Positions 10,044 to 21,700 of a DNA stretch of 64,000 nucleotides are shown piece by piece. The DNA is from Mercenaria mercenaria (Eukaryota > Mollusca > Bivalvia > Venerida > Veneridae). The first letter of the stretch is position 1; the number at the start of each line of letters is the position of its first letter. The notes under the pieces were generated by a model. The model was not told the origin of the DNA. It saw only the letters and a list, made by a program, of their open reading frames with translations, and ran no database searches. The position numbers and the translations under genes are program-made. The stretch covers positions 81,856,001 through 81,920,000 of the forward strand of contig NC_069362.1 in NCBI RefSeq assembly GCF_021730395.1, in the 5' to 3' direction.

Positions 10044-12644
10044 GTAATGATTTTTTCGTAAGTTAGGTCTGCTTCTCTTTCATTCGATTAACGAATTTCA
10101 CTGAACTTGTAAATTGGACAGTGTATCATGCACATCTAAGGGAAGTAATCCATGTTGCTTGTTGCGGATTTATTTCCGGTTGCACAAATGACTGATTTGA
10201 CATTCCCTTGATAGATAATACATTAGAAGGTAAATGGATTGCACGTGTCTATTTTGCATAATTGATACAAGTTGGGTTGACCAACGGTGAAATCATTTTT
10301 ACTGACTGTACAGTCTTAGAAAAAATGTCTATATTTCGAACGAGCATGTTCGGATATTCCGGAAGTAAAATACTAAAAATGACTGAAGTTCATCACATTC
10401 ACTCTGCAGCTGGGCAGCATTTTTTGCTCCCATTGAAATAGAAACCACTGTTGTCTCTCACTGCTTAATTATTACCTGTTAACAAATATTTGGCTTGATT
10501 CACCCTAACAATTTGATAGATTTTCATTTCTTGGGATAACAAACAAGAGGACCATGATGGTCCTGAATCGCTCACCTATCCCCACATGACTCAGTGTTGA
10601 ACTGAGTATGACGTCGTTATTTCTATTATTTGACATAGTGACCTAGTTTTTGAGCACGTGACCTAGATATCATCAAGATAAAAAATTCTGACCAATTTTC
10701 ATGAAAATCCATTGAAAAATATGGCCTCTAGAGAGGTCACAAGGTTTTTCTATTATCTGACCTAATGACCTAGTTTTTGAAGGCACGTGACCCACTTTTA
10801 AACTTGACCTAGATATCATCAAGATGCACATTCTCACAAATTTTCATGAAGATCTTGTAAAAAATATGGCCTCTAGAGAGGTCACAAGGTTTTTCTATTT
10901 TTCGATCTACTGACCTAGTTTTTGACCGCACATGACCCAGTTATGAACCTGACCTAGATATCATCAAACTGAACATTCTCAACAATTTTCATGAAGATCC
11001 ATTGAGAAATATGGCCTCTAGAGAGGTCACAAGGTTTTTCTATTTTTTGACCTACTGACCTAGTTTTTCACCCCACGTGACCCAGTTTCGAACCTGACCT
11101 AGATATCATCAAGGTGAACATTCTGACCAATATTCATGAAGATCTCATGAAAAATATGGCCTCTAGAGAGGTCACAAGGTTTTTCTATTTTTAGATCTAC
11201 TGACCTAGTTTTTAACCCCACGTGACCCAGTTTCGAACTTAACCTAGATATCATCAAGGTAAACATTCTGACCAATTTTCATGAAGATCCATTGAAAAAT
11301 ATGATCTCTAGAGAGGTCACAAGGTTTTTCTATTTTTAGACCTACTGACCTAGTTTTTGACCGCACGTGACCCAGTTTCAAACTTAACCTAGATATCATC
11401 AAGGTGAACATTCTGACCAATTTTCATGTAGATCCATTGAGAAATATGGCCTCTAGAGAGGTCACAAGGTTTTTCTATTTTTAGACCTACTGACCTAGTT
11501 TTTAATCCCACATGACCCAGTTTCAAACTTGACCTAGATATCATCAAGGTGAACATTCTGACCAATATTCATGAAGATCTCATGAAAAATATGGCCTCTA
11601 GAGAGGTCACAAGGTTTTTCTATTTTTAGACCTACTGACCTAGTTTTTGACCCCACGTGACCCAGTTTCGAACTTGACCTAGATATCATCAAGGTGAACA
11701 TTCTGACCAATATATATGAAGATCTCATGAAAAATATGGCCTCTAGAGAGGTCACAAGGTTTTTCTATTTTTAGATCTACTGACCTAGTTTTTAACCCCA
11801 CGTGACCCAGTTTCGAACTTGACCTAGATATCATCGAGGTGAACATTCTGAACAATTTTCATGAAGATCCATTGAGAAATATGGCCTCTAGAGAGGTCAC
11901 AAGGTTTTACTATTTTTAGACCTACTGACCTAGTTTTTGACCCCACGTGACCCAGTTTTGAACTTGACCTAGATATCATCAAGGTGAACATTCTGACCAA
12001 TTTTCATGAAGATCTTGTGATATATATGGCCTCTAGAGAGGTCACAAGGTTTTTCTATTTTTAGACGTACTGACCTAGTTTTTGAAGGCACGTGACCCAG
12101 TTTCGAACTTGACCTAGATATCATCAAGATAAACATTCTGACCAACTTTCATAAAGATCCCATGAAAAATGTGACCTCTAGAGTGGTCACAAGCAAAAGT
12201 TTACGGACGCACGGACGGACGACGGACACCGCGCGATCACAAAAGCTCACCTTGTCACTTTGTGACAGGTGAGCTAAAAACATAGGCCTACATAACTGAA
12301 ACGCCTTTAAACAACAATGCACTGGCGTGTTTCACGGCTACACATTTCCGTATTTCTGTAAGGTGAAAAAAATATTTGTTTGTATTCATGCTTAACAATT
12401 TACGGTAGTTGGTCGGTGAATTATTTATTTATTTTTTTCTTTATGGGAAAGTGGGGAGCAGGGCTTATATTTATTTAATGGGACTTTTTCGGATTTTTTC
12501 ATGTCTAAAAATGAATACAAAAGTTGATTTCTAACATCACTTACAATGTTTAAAGCATGGACAGCGCATTTTGCATCCTTTTATTTTTTTTTTTTTAAAT
12601 CACAGACAACAGTTGCTTGATTTCGTTTATTTTTTACATTTCAG
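10044..12644 (+). other. Intron of the Tigger transposase, invaded by a hairpin element
   Basis: The donor ACAG|GTAATG at 10044 and the acceptor TTTTTTACATTTCAG ending at 12644 join in phase to give ...SMT-GEKIKPLV, the conserved sequence expected in this family. Subtracting the 10541-12280 insertion leaves an original intron of roughly 0.86 kb. Confidence 0.75.
10541..12280 (+). repeat. Family A element with a highly regular 145-bp array
   Basis: Starts AACAAGAGGACCATGATGG (palindrome GGACCATGATGGTCC), with GCTCACC shortly after. The phrase GAGGTCACAAGG recurs at 10733, 10878, 11023, 11168, 11313, 11458, 11603, 11748, 11893 and 12038, an exact 145-bp step, with a final GTGGTCACAAG at 12183. 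The end has the GGACGCACGGACGGACG tract and the hairpin AGCTCACCTTGTCAC / GTGACAGGTGAGCT then AAAAA. It is inserted in the intron of the Tigger transposase. Confidence 0.9.
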
Positions 12645-13604
12645 GGGAAAAGATCAAACCGTTGGTTTGAATATATTTCAGACATGTCGAAAAATCCAAG
12701 GTGTTTCAGTGGTATCAAACAGGATCGTCTGCCGATAATGTACAAATCTAACAAGAAAGCCTGGATGACTGGCGAAATCTTTGAAGAATGGCTACACTGG
12801 TTTGACAGACAAATGAAAGGTAGAAAAGTGCTTCTTTTTGTGGACAATGCACCATCCCATCCTCAGGTTAATCTCAAAAATGTCAATGTTAAGTTCTTAC
12901 CACCAAATACAACATCTCTATGCCAACCAATGGACCAAGGAATAATTCAGGCAATGAAACTCAAGTACAGGAAGAAACAACTACAGTACGTGATCAGTCA
13001 ATTGGAACTTAAGCAGGGAAAAAGTGGATTTGATCTGTTGAAAGATATAAGTGTGCTGGATGCAATTTACTGGGTTGCACGTGCATTTAAAGAAGTTGAA
13101 ATAAGCACCATTGTTGAGTGTTTCGCGAAGTGTGGATTTCAGTTAAACAGTGTTGAAAGTGAAAGTGAATGCACAGTGTTGAACGATTCAGAGAGTGATG
13201 AAGAGGAGGATGATAACTATCCAATAGCGCTTCATGTAATGGCTCGACAGTTGTTCGATTGTGATTTTATGGAATTGTTGAATATTGACAAGGAGTTCAA
13301 AACATGTGATTCTGAAATGAAGGACTGGGACAGGCCTGCTACTGAGTTGCTTTCGGAAATGAAAGAGCAGGGCAGTGATGAAAAATCTGACTGTGAGGAT
13401 GATCAGCTTCAAGAACAAGAAGATAATGTGTGTTCTACAAATGAGTGCTTGGAAATGATTGAAAAACTTAAAAAGTATGCAGTAGCCCATGAAAATGAAA
13501 ATCTTCTTGGTACATTTGTTGATGCCGAGGACATTATCACAAGCCAAGAACTTGTAGGGAACACTAAGCAGAGTAAGATCAGTGACTTCTTTGCCAAACG
13601 CTGA
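12645..13604 (+). pseudogene. Tigger-like transposase, exon 2 (DDE catalytic domain)
   Basis: After the acceptor, GEKIKPLV is read and then lost at a TGA (12668) with a frame change. The open frame from the codon at 12684 runs 306 codons to 13604. It contains NPRCFSG, the second catalytic Asp in LLFVDNAPSHP (codon 12843) and the third acidic residue in QPMDQGII (codon 12933), the standard DDE_1 layout. An acidic stretch (ESDEEEDD) and the C-terminal KISDFFAKR follow. The 306-codon frame is intact, so this half is better preserved than exon 1. Tigger/pogo membership is also supported by the TA-flanked inverted repeats. Confidence 0.88.
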
Positions 13605-14363
13605 ACATTTCGGGTTACATGTATGTCATATGTTAAGGTCTTAAAATTTGTGTGACTGTCACATAGAAAAGAGAACATAGGTATAGGTGTGGTTCATCCT
13701 AGAAAGAGCGAACTGTTAGAATGATTTTGTTTGATAGTTTCATTTGTTCAGGTTGAACTGATGAACTGTACTTGACAAGGGTTTATGAAAATTAAATTTT
13801 CTGAGAAATGCATTTAACATGTAATATATAAACTCTTAGTCATATATATTAGATCAAACATAATGATGAATGATGATGATGACCAAGTTTGTGTGCTACC
13901 ATTACTTTTACTTACAACGATTGTTAATGTCATGTTTTCAGTTTGTTTTGCTGTACTGAAGTTGATAAATGTATATGAAAATATGAAAATTGAATTATCT
14001 GAGAATACATTTAACATTTAATGACAAATGAATTCCTTTATATCTTTCTATACATCATGCATCCTTGATGATTTATGCCCTGTGGTTCAAATATCCTTAA
14101 TATCCCTAATATCCAATAGACTGTCAAAGTCATGATGATGATGATGATGATGATAATGACCAAGTCTGTGTGCCACTGTAACATGGACTTAAAATGATAA
14201 AGTACATCATGTACTCTATTATACACCTTAAATATCAACACTGAAACGGATTAAAGGCAATAGAACTAATGACCCAAGTTGACCTCCTAACAAAGGTCAC
14301 CTGTGAACAAAGGCCATTTCTCCCCTCTCCCTTGGCCGGCCTTTGTTCACAGGTTTGACTGTA

Positions 14364-15507
14364 TTATAAAATACATTAATTTTTTGTTACATCATTTTTG
14401 TGGTAATTATTTTCTCATAGATAGGTCAAATGTTTGAATATTTGATTAAAATAGAAGAAAACAGTCATTTTCCTACTGATGTTGTCATGCATTATCTTTA
14501 TTCAGACAATTGCTGCATCTGTATTCAAAATAAAATTGAAAGCCTTCTGGAACTTTAACTCCGTTCATAGTTAAAATAATGAATATACAGGGTGTGTTGG
14601 GACATAATGGCATTTGTTTGTCAACGATTTTCTGCCAACTAGTAAAATGCAAAAACAGAATTCACTTCTTGACTTCTCACTAAAAAATACTTACCATATC
14701 ATATGATTTGGTCTTCTAATTACAGAATAATTTTATTGAAAAATGTGGAAAATGTTTCTGTAAATGAATTATTTCAGATGTGAAAAAGTTGTATATTTTA
14801 TGCATTTAAAAAGAAGCTTAAGTATATTTTCGTGTGAATGACCTAGGCATCACATTTTTCTTGAACCTGTAACAGTTTTTCAATCCATCACAGTAATTTT
14901 TAAAGTCCCTACTTATCAGGGACCTCAGTCTACATATTTCCAGTCTATCTCTTAACTAAAATACATATCACTAATAGCACAATGTATATCTTTACATTAA
15001 CATATTCATCGACTTTTTAAAACTGTAAAAATTGCAACTAGGGCTGTAAATGGAGTAAGGCAAATACTGATTATACAACAATATATGGGAAAGACTTTAA
15101 TTTAAGAACAATGTATGACTGTTACATATAGATCCATCTAAGTTAATTTCGCGACTCTTAAACATACTATAAACACACTATCAAATCTTAAAATATTCAG
15201 ACAAAGTTTAAATAATTATAAATAGGTTTATGTTTTTACAACTTTCTTTAGAATGATATTTATCTCTCCTGTTTGTTTCACTTCTTGTTCCTGTTTTATT
15301 TCATTATTATTCCAAAATGCTGTTTCATTACATCACTGACATGACCGAATAACCAATAAAATGATATGACAATTAATGAGGACAGCCCCAATTGCTACTA
15401 AAAATATCAACTCTAAAAAATTTTGGTAGCATGAACTAACGCATGAATATCATTCCTGCAAGCTCTGATGATACAGGACTACTTTTTCCACAGTAAAATT
15501 AGTTAAC
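14364..15507. other. Sequence downstream of GPATCH11, no gene recognised
   Basis: AT-rich. It lies 3' of the minus-strand GPATCH11 gene. A TGACCTAGG phrase near 14840 may be a repeat relic. Nothing else is recognised. Confidence 0.4.
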
Positions 15508-15520
15508 TTTATTTTTTATT
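15508..15520 (-). promoter_or_regulatory. Candidate GPATCH11 polyadenylation signals
   Basis: Two AATAAA hexamers on the minus strand (15515-15520 and 15508-15513), about 185-195 nt beyond the stop codon at 15706. They are the nearest good signals to the gene end. Sequence-only call. Confidence 0.45.
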
Positions 15521-15705
15521 TTCAATTGTTTATAAACTTATCTGATCTTGGTGATGCTTTAGCTAACAACAAACAAGATGATATAAATCTAAAAAGACAG
15601 TTTTGTAAACAGGAATGGTAATCCATGAACTAATTCATACTAATTTATAAATTAGTAAATAAACTGGAACAGTAAACATTTGTTAATTAACAAAATTGAA
15701 CAGTA

Positions 15706-15767
15706 TCACAAATCTTCATGGAGTTCAGCTGAATTTCCAGGACAATGCTTCATAAGATCTTCTTTAT
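15706..15767 (-). CDS. GPATCH11: GPATCH11 exon 6 (stop codon)
   Basis: The acceptor TTTCCATTGCAG precedes 15767. The exon encodes DKEDLMKHCPGNSAELHEDL and stops at TGA (15708-15706), matching the human terminus DKEDLSSNCPGPTSADHD. The third cysteine, following CIWC of exon 5, fits a zinc-binding C-terminus. Confidence 0.88.
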
Positions 15768-18700
15768 CTGCAATGGAAATTTGCATCATTTTAAAGTTAC
15801 TGAAACTGCAGATTAAGAACAATGAACTGTACAATCCAGTGCAATATCCCATCATAGTATTTTTGAAAGATATCATATCCTACTGTTATAACAAACACTA
15901 TGGAGACTTGTCTGAAGTTTGAAGTGGCATTATGCACATCTTACTGCACAAAGTGTGTTTTTGGTAAATGTTTTATAAAAGCTATTTTCGAATGCTGTAC
16001 ATCTAAATGATAATGCCACATAAGTATTTGAAGTTGATTCTTTCGAAATAAAGAAATCAGAATACGTAGTGATCTACCTTTCCTAGAGGTAAAGATTTTT
16101 GAAGATGAAGTAAAGCAACTTCTGCTTGCAGTTTAACTTTAATTATACAAGCTGTATTTATATGTCATATCGTATGTTATGAACGTTCTCTAAGTATTAC
16201 TGCAAAGGAAGCCGGGTAGACACTAATATCTTCCACATTGTTTATAGATCATAGTAAAATTGCTACTTTTAATAATATACGTGAACTTATACTGGTAAGA
16301 TTTATAAAGGGAGGTAATCAGAAACAATAGAATCAATAAGACTTTCTATTATGCTCTTAAATAATCAAACCTTTGACAAATGTTACAAACAAGAGGGTTA
16401 TTGACCCCAAAGCGCTCACCTGTATACAAGGCTTCAAGTGTGCTTGTATAACTTAATGGTACAAGTACACAGTTAGATTTCTTCTATGTTAGCCTATATC
16501 ATAAACATGTCATGCACATTTTTTAACCTAGGGCAATAATTTGAACAATTTCAGAGGACAGTAAAACTCTGATATTTGATATATAGTTATAGTAAGTACA
16601 TGTCACACACAGGGACGTGGCCATTTTTGACCTTAGAGCAAAAATTTGGACAATTATGGTAGTAAAGACCAAATATCACATGCAAGATATCAAAGCTCTA
16701 GAAAAAAAGATTTTTAAAGTCTTGTAGCTAAAAACCTATATTTAACCAAAAAAGACCCATATGTTCAATGAACCAGAACTGTTTTAACAGCTTTGAAATA
16801 GGGCTACCCAGATATCATTTGTGTAAAGTTTTATCAAAATTTAATCAGTAGTTTGAAGATGTTGTTTAAAGAAATTATTGATGGAAAGTGACTATGCCCT
16901 CTGGCGGCCATGTTTTTTCACAAATTAGAAAAATTTGTAGATGGTCACACAAGGACAATTTGTATGAAATTATTTTAAAATGAGGCCAACACTTTAATAC
17001 AAGAAGATTTTTTAAGTTTCCACTGTATACATACAGGGAAAAGTGACCACGCCCCCTGGCAGCCATGTTTTTAGACGAATCGGAATAATTTGTAAGATTT
17101 TGGTAGAGGGTGACACAAGGACCATTTGTGTAACAAGAGCACCGCCTTGCGGGTGCTGACGCTCATCTGATTTTTTTTTGTGTAATAGAAATATTGTCCT
17201 ACCCATGATTTTCTAAGTCTAAAAAGGGCCATCATTCTTGCAAAAAGCAGGATAGAGTTATGTTTCTTGAAGTTCAGTGTCCACTTATGATGGTGAAAAA
17301 CTGTTGCAAGTTTTAAAGCAATAGCTTTGATAGTTTATGAGAAAAGTTGACTTAAACATAATACTCAACCAAGAAAATGATTTTCTAAGTCCACAAGGGG
17401 CAATAATTATTGCAAAAAGCAGGATGGAGTTATGTTGCTTGCTGTACAGGGTCAGCTTATGATGGTGAACAAGTGTTGCAAGTTTCAAAGCAATAGCATT
17501 GATAGTTTAAGAGAAAAAGTTGACCTAAACATAAAACTTAACCAAGAAATCTGATATTTTCTAAGTCCAAAAAGGGCCATAAATCTTGCAAAAAGCAGGA
17601 TGGAGTTATGTCTCTTGCTGTACAGGGTCAACTTATGATGGTGAACAAGTGTTGCAAGTTTTAAAGCAATAGCTTTGACAGTTTAGGAGAAAAGCTGACC
17701 TAAACATAAAACTTAACCAAGAAAACTGATTTTCTAAGTCCAAAAGGGGCAATAATTCTTGCAAAAAGCAAGATGGAGTTATGTTTCTTGATGTACAGGG
17801 TCTGCTTATGATGGTGAGCAAGTATTCCAAGTTTCAAAGCAATAGCTTTGATAGTTTAGGAGAAAAGTTGACCTAAACATAAAACTTAACCAAGAAATCT
17901 GATATTTTCTAAGTACAAAAGGGGCCATAAATCTTGCAAAAATCAAGATGGAGTTATGTTTCTTGCTATACAGGGTCAGCTTATGATGGTGAACAAGTAT
18001 TCCAAGTTTCAAAGCAATAGCTTTGATAGTTTAGGAGAAAAGCTGACCTAAACATAAAACTTAACCAGGCAACGCCGACGCAGACGCCGACGCCGACGCC
18101 GACAACCGCTCAAGTGATGACAATAACTCATCATTTTTTTTCAAAAAATCAGATGAGCTAAAAACTACACTGGGACCCCTTTATAACGCTGTCGTTGGGG
18201 TCTAAGGTTCGAGACCCTCGGATCTAGCGGGGTTAAATTTACAACGCTGGTTGGCCGTGTATGCAATACCCTTCCCACCCGTAATGCATTAGTTGTATTT
18301 TGAACGCTGCTTGTTGTATAAAAAATTCTAAGCATATAAACGGGACATTTATTTACCTTATATGCTACTGGAAAATACATTTAAAAAATCATAATGCTGT
18401 ATCATCTTCCAATTTTGTCGTAATTCTAAAAGAAAGTTGAAATTCTGAGTCCCGGAAGTAAACATAACGCTGTGTGAGAAGCCCGCGGTCGTGAAAATTA
18501 CAATAGCGTGGGTTTTTTAAACACATGGAAAATAAATAAAAATGTACGAAAGAGAAAAAAGCGAACAGTTTTAAACTAGAGTTGTCACAGGAGTGACGAA
18601 TTATACCCCCACAATATGGCCTTGCCACAGAACTAAGCCAATGTCAAAGCCGAACTTGCTTGACCTTTGACCTACTGACCTCAAAATCAATAGAGGTCAT

Positions 18701-21700
18701 CAGCTAGTCATGATCTACCTCCCTATGAAGTTTCATGATCCTCGGCCCAAGCGTTCTCAAGTTATTGTCCGTAAAAGGTTTAAATGACCTTTGACCTTTG
18801 AAACTCAAAATCAATACGGGTCATCTGCTTGACATGACCAACTTCCAGATTAAGTTTCCTGATCCTAGTCCCAAACATTCTGAAGTTATTGTCGGAAAAC
18901 TTTTTTAATGTTCCGGGTCACTGTGACCTTGACCTGTGACCCACTGACCTCAAAATCATTGGGGTCATCTGCTGGTCATAACCAACCTCCCTATCAATTT
19001 TCATGATCCTAGGCCCAAGCATTCTCAAGTTATCCGGAAACCGTTTAACTGTTCCCAGTTACTGTGACCTTGACCTTTGACCTACTGACATCAAAGTAGA
19101 ACTTGACCTGTATTTCATGATGTTACACCTGTGTATCAAAATTTATGATCCTTGGCCCAAGCATTCTTAAATTATCATCCGGAAACCATTTAACTGTTTC
19201 GATTCACTGTAACCTTGACCTTTGACCTACTGACCTCAAAGTAGAACCTGACCTGCATTTTATGATGTTACACCTGTGTACCAAATTTTATTATCCTAGG
19301 CCCAAGCATTCTCAAGTTATCATCTGGAAACCGTTTAACTGTTCAGGGTCACTGTGACCTTGACCTTTGACCTACTGACCCCAAATTCGATCTTGACCTG
19401 TATTTTCTGATGTTACATAGGTGTACCAAAAATTATTTAAACCGGTCAAGTCTTTCCTGAGTTATCATCCGGAAACCATGAAAACCAACGGACCGACCGA
19501 CCAACTAACCGCCAAGCTCACTCCTATATACCCCCGCAAACTTCGTTTTGTGGGGGTATAAAAATGGATAAAATAAGATAGAAAATGGTAAAATAAACTA
19601 GATCTACAATAATTAAAAGTGAGAATGGAATGATTACGAAAAATGGCTGCATTTTATTACAAAACTGGGCATGTTGTTTTAATTTTTTTATTCACTCAAA
19701 TTTTTATGTCGTCCGCTTAACTGATGCAAACTTAAACGGTTTCGTGGTTGACTGACCAATGTTACATGCTTGTTGTCAATGCAAACAATTTAATTCTGAC
19801 ACGGTACTGATTGCCTAATTGTCACATGTCTACATGTATTCAAAATTTAACAAAGGCTTTACGCAAACAAGTAAGCTAGCAGACGGTTACTGATTTTTTT
19901 GTCATAGTTGTCATGGCAAAGGTGTTAATGTACACAGCTACATGCAGTTTTAACGCTGGTTATGATCAAATTAAATAACATCCGAGGACTCGGTTTTTTT
20001 TTGGTTTTTTTTTCTATTCGGGAGCCAAGAGCATACCGCGTTATACCGAATACCGCAGTATATATCGAATAGCGTTATAAAGGGTTTCGAGTGTATTTTA
20101 AAAACAGGCTAGCAGTTTCACAAAAGAATTTTTTCCACCATATACATACAGGGAAAAGTGACCATGCACTCTCGCGGCAATGTTTTTTGACGGATTGAAA
20201 TAATCTGAACAATCTTGGTTCTTAGAAGGCCAAACAAGGACAATTTGTGTAAAATTATTGTTAAATGGGGCAGCAGTACCACACAAGATTTTCTTAATTT
20301 TGGGAATATAGGGAAAAGTGACCATGCCCACTGGCAGCCATGCTTTTTTAATAATCTGTATAATCTGACTATCAGACCATCGGTTTAGGAGATGTAATTT
20401 GAAGAACTTTCTATTTTTATCTCCAGCGGGCAGGCTCCTATGTGCTTCAAAGCTGAATCGTTTGAACAACTTAGGTAGAGGACCATCCAATGTATTTTTT
20501 GGGACCTTAACCACTCTGCAACGGAGGTCCCCAGAGGACCAATCATGGAACATCCACACCAAGTTTCATCACATGAAGAATTCAACACCCCGAGGCTCGA
20601 ACCCACGTTGACGGGGGGCAGGTGATTTCAGGTCAGCGACCTTAACCACTCTGCCATAGAGGCCCCCAGAGGACCATCCACACCAAATTTCATCAAAATC
20701 CATTCTGTGTTTTTGGAAGAGGTGTTGTTTAAACACAATAGTTGACAATGGATGTTCGGACAGACACAAGCAAGATGGACACAGCCTGATCACAATAGCT
20801 CACCATAAGCACTTTGTGCTCAGGTGAGCTAAAGAACATTTATTGGAAATAGGATTCAACATGAAGTAAATGTATCATATGTTCATAACGGAAAATGTGG
20901 CAGCCACATTTTGAACAAAGGCATTATGAGCATTTAAATGAAGGTTCAAAAGCAAAAGTAATTCTGAAGTCATTATTTTATGTATCATTTATAATACAAC
21001 AGATCAGTGTTTTTAATAACCGCTTCACAAAAATATCAGCTCTTTCAACTATCACATTCTCAATTATAAAGGCGACTGGTAACTTATATTTGAATATCTT
21101 TGGTGGTTGCTAAGAGCTGCCTGTTCTGAAATTTACTAGAAATCTACTGCATGCAGTTCAAGGGACCATCTCCTAGGCTACAGACCAACCTGTTTTACTC
21201 TCCATGTTCCGATATATAAATGCATGGTAAGCTTGGTTTTGCATTTGAATGCAAGCTATTTTGAGATGGTTACCATTCAACTAAAAAGAAACTCTACGCA
21301 ATACTTACCATTATATTTAGTACCACACCAAATACAGTATTTGTGCTTAGTTCGTAGGTATATAGTCAGCACATCTAATTTTTCTTCAGTCTGTAATAAA
21401 AACATTTTATAAGGATTTCAACAAACAAGTGGAAATAATTATTTGATTTCATGTAATTTCCATCGGAGACAGTTAGAATAAACCAAACAAGGCAGTCAGA
21501 AAGACAGCTAAATCCCCCACCACTGGTATGGATAGTGAAAGGGTAAACCTTTGACCTTGAGCTGTGACCCTGACCTTGAACTGATATGGCTGACCCATGA
21601 ATTCTGCACATCGTCTAGATGAGGTGATCATTTGACCCAAGTTTCATGAAAATCCTATACGGGGTTTAGGAGATATAGAGTTCAAACCTCTGACCTTGAG

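Larger units (their letters stand above)
8851..14361 (+). mobile_element. Pogo/Tigger-type DNA transposon, TA target duplication
   Basis: The terminal inverted repeats are CAGTCAAAACTGTG at 8851 and, inverted, CACAGGTTTGACTG ending at 14361. TA dinucleotides flank both ends (8849-8850 and 14362-14363). Inside is a two-exon transposase gene (9421-10043 and 12645-13604) of the CENP-B/TIGD type. The element is 5.5 kb, but about 1.74 kb of that is a family A hairpin element (10541-12280) that inserted later into the transposase intron. The gene is disabled, so this is a dead autonomous copy. The 3' UTR part (13740-14160) includes an imperfect direct duplication and GAT microsatellites. Confidence 0.9.
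16385..20835 (+). repeat. Family A element split by nested insertions
   Basis: The left part, 16385-17131, starts AACAAGAGGGTTATTGACCC with CGCTCACCTGT. The right part, about 20096-20835, ends with the hairpin AGCTCACCATAAGCAC / GTGCTCAGGTGAGCT. Both halves share the unit containing CATACAGGGAAAAGTGACCA. The break (left ...CCATTTGTGT, right ...TATTTTAAAA) fits the uninterrupted unit at 16950-16982. The middle is occupied by the family E element and a TA-flanked TIR element. Minus-strand SINE pieces lie in the right part. Confidence 0.75.

Noticed and set aside
11534-12180. Regular repeats resembling a CRISPR array
   Set aside because: The unit is 145 bp without repeat-spacer alternation, in a eukaryotic transposable element.
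12676-12684. Alternative acceptor TTTCAG at 12681 for the Tigger intron
   Set aside because: It would skip the family-conserved GEKIKPLV. The acceptor at 12644 joins in phase and has the better pyrimidine tract, though use of 12681 cannot be excluded.
15680-15922. 80-codon plus-strand frame
   Set aside because: Antisense shadow over the last coding exon of GPATCH11, which is supported by splice site, phase and homology.
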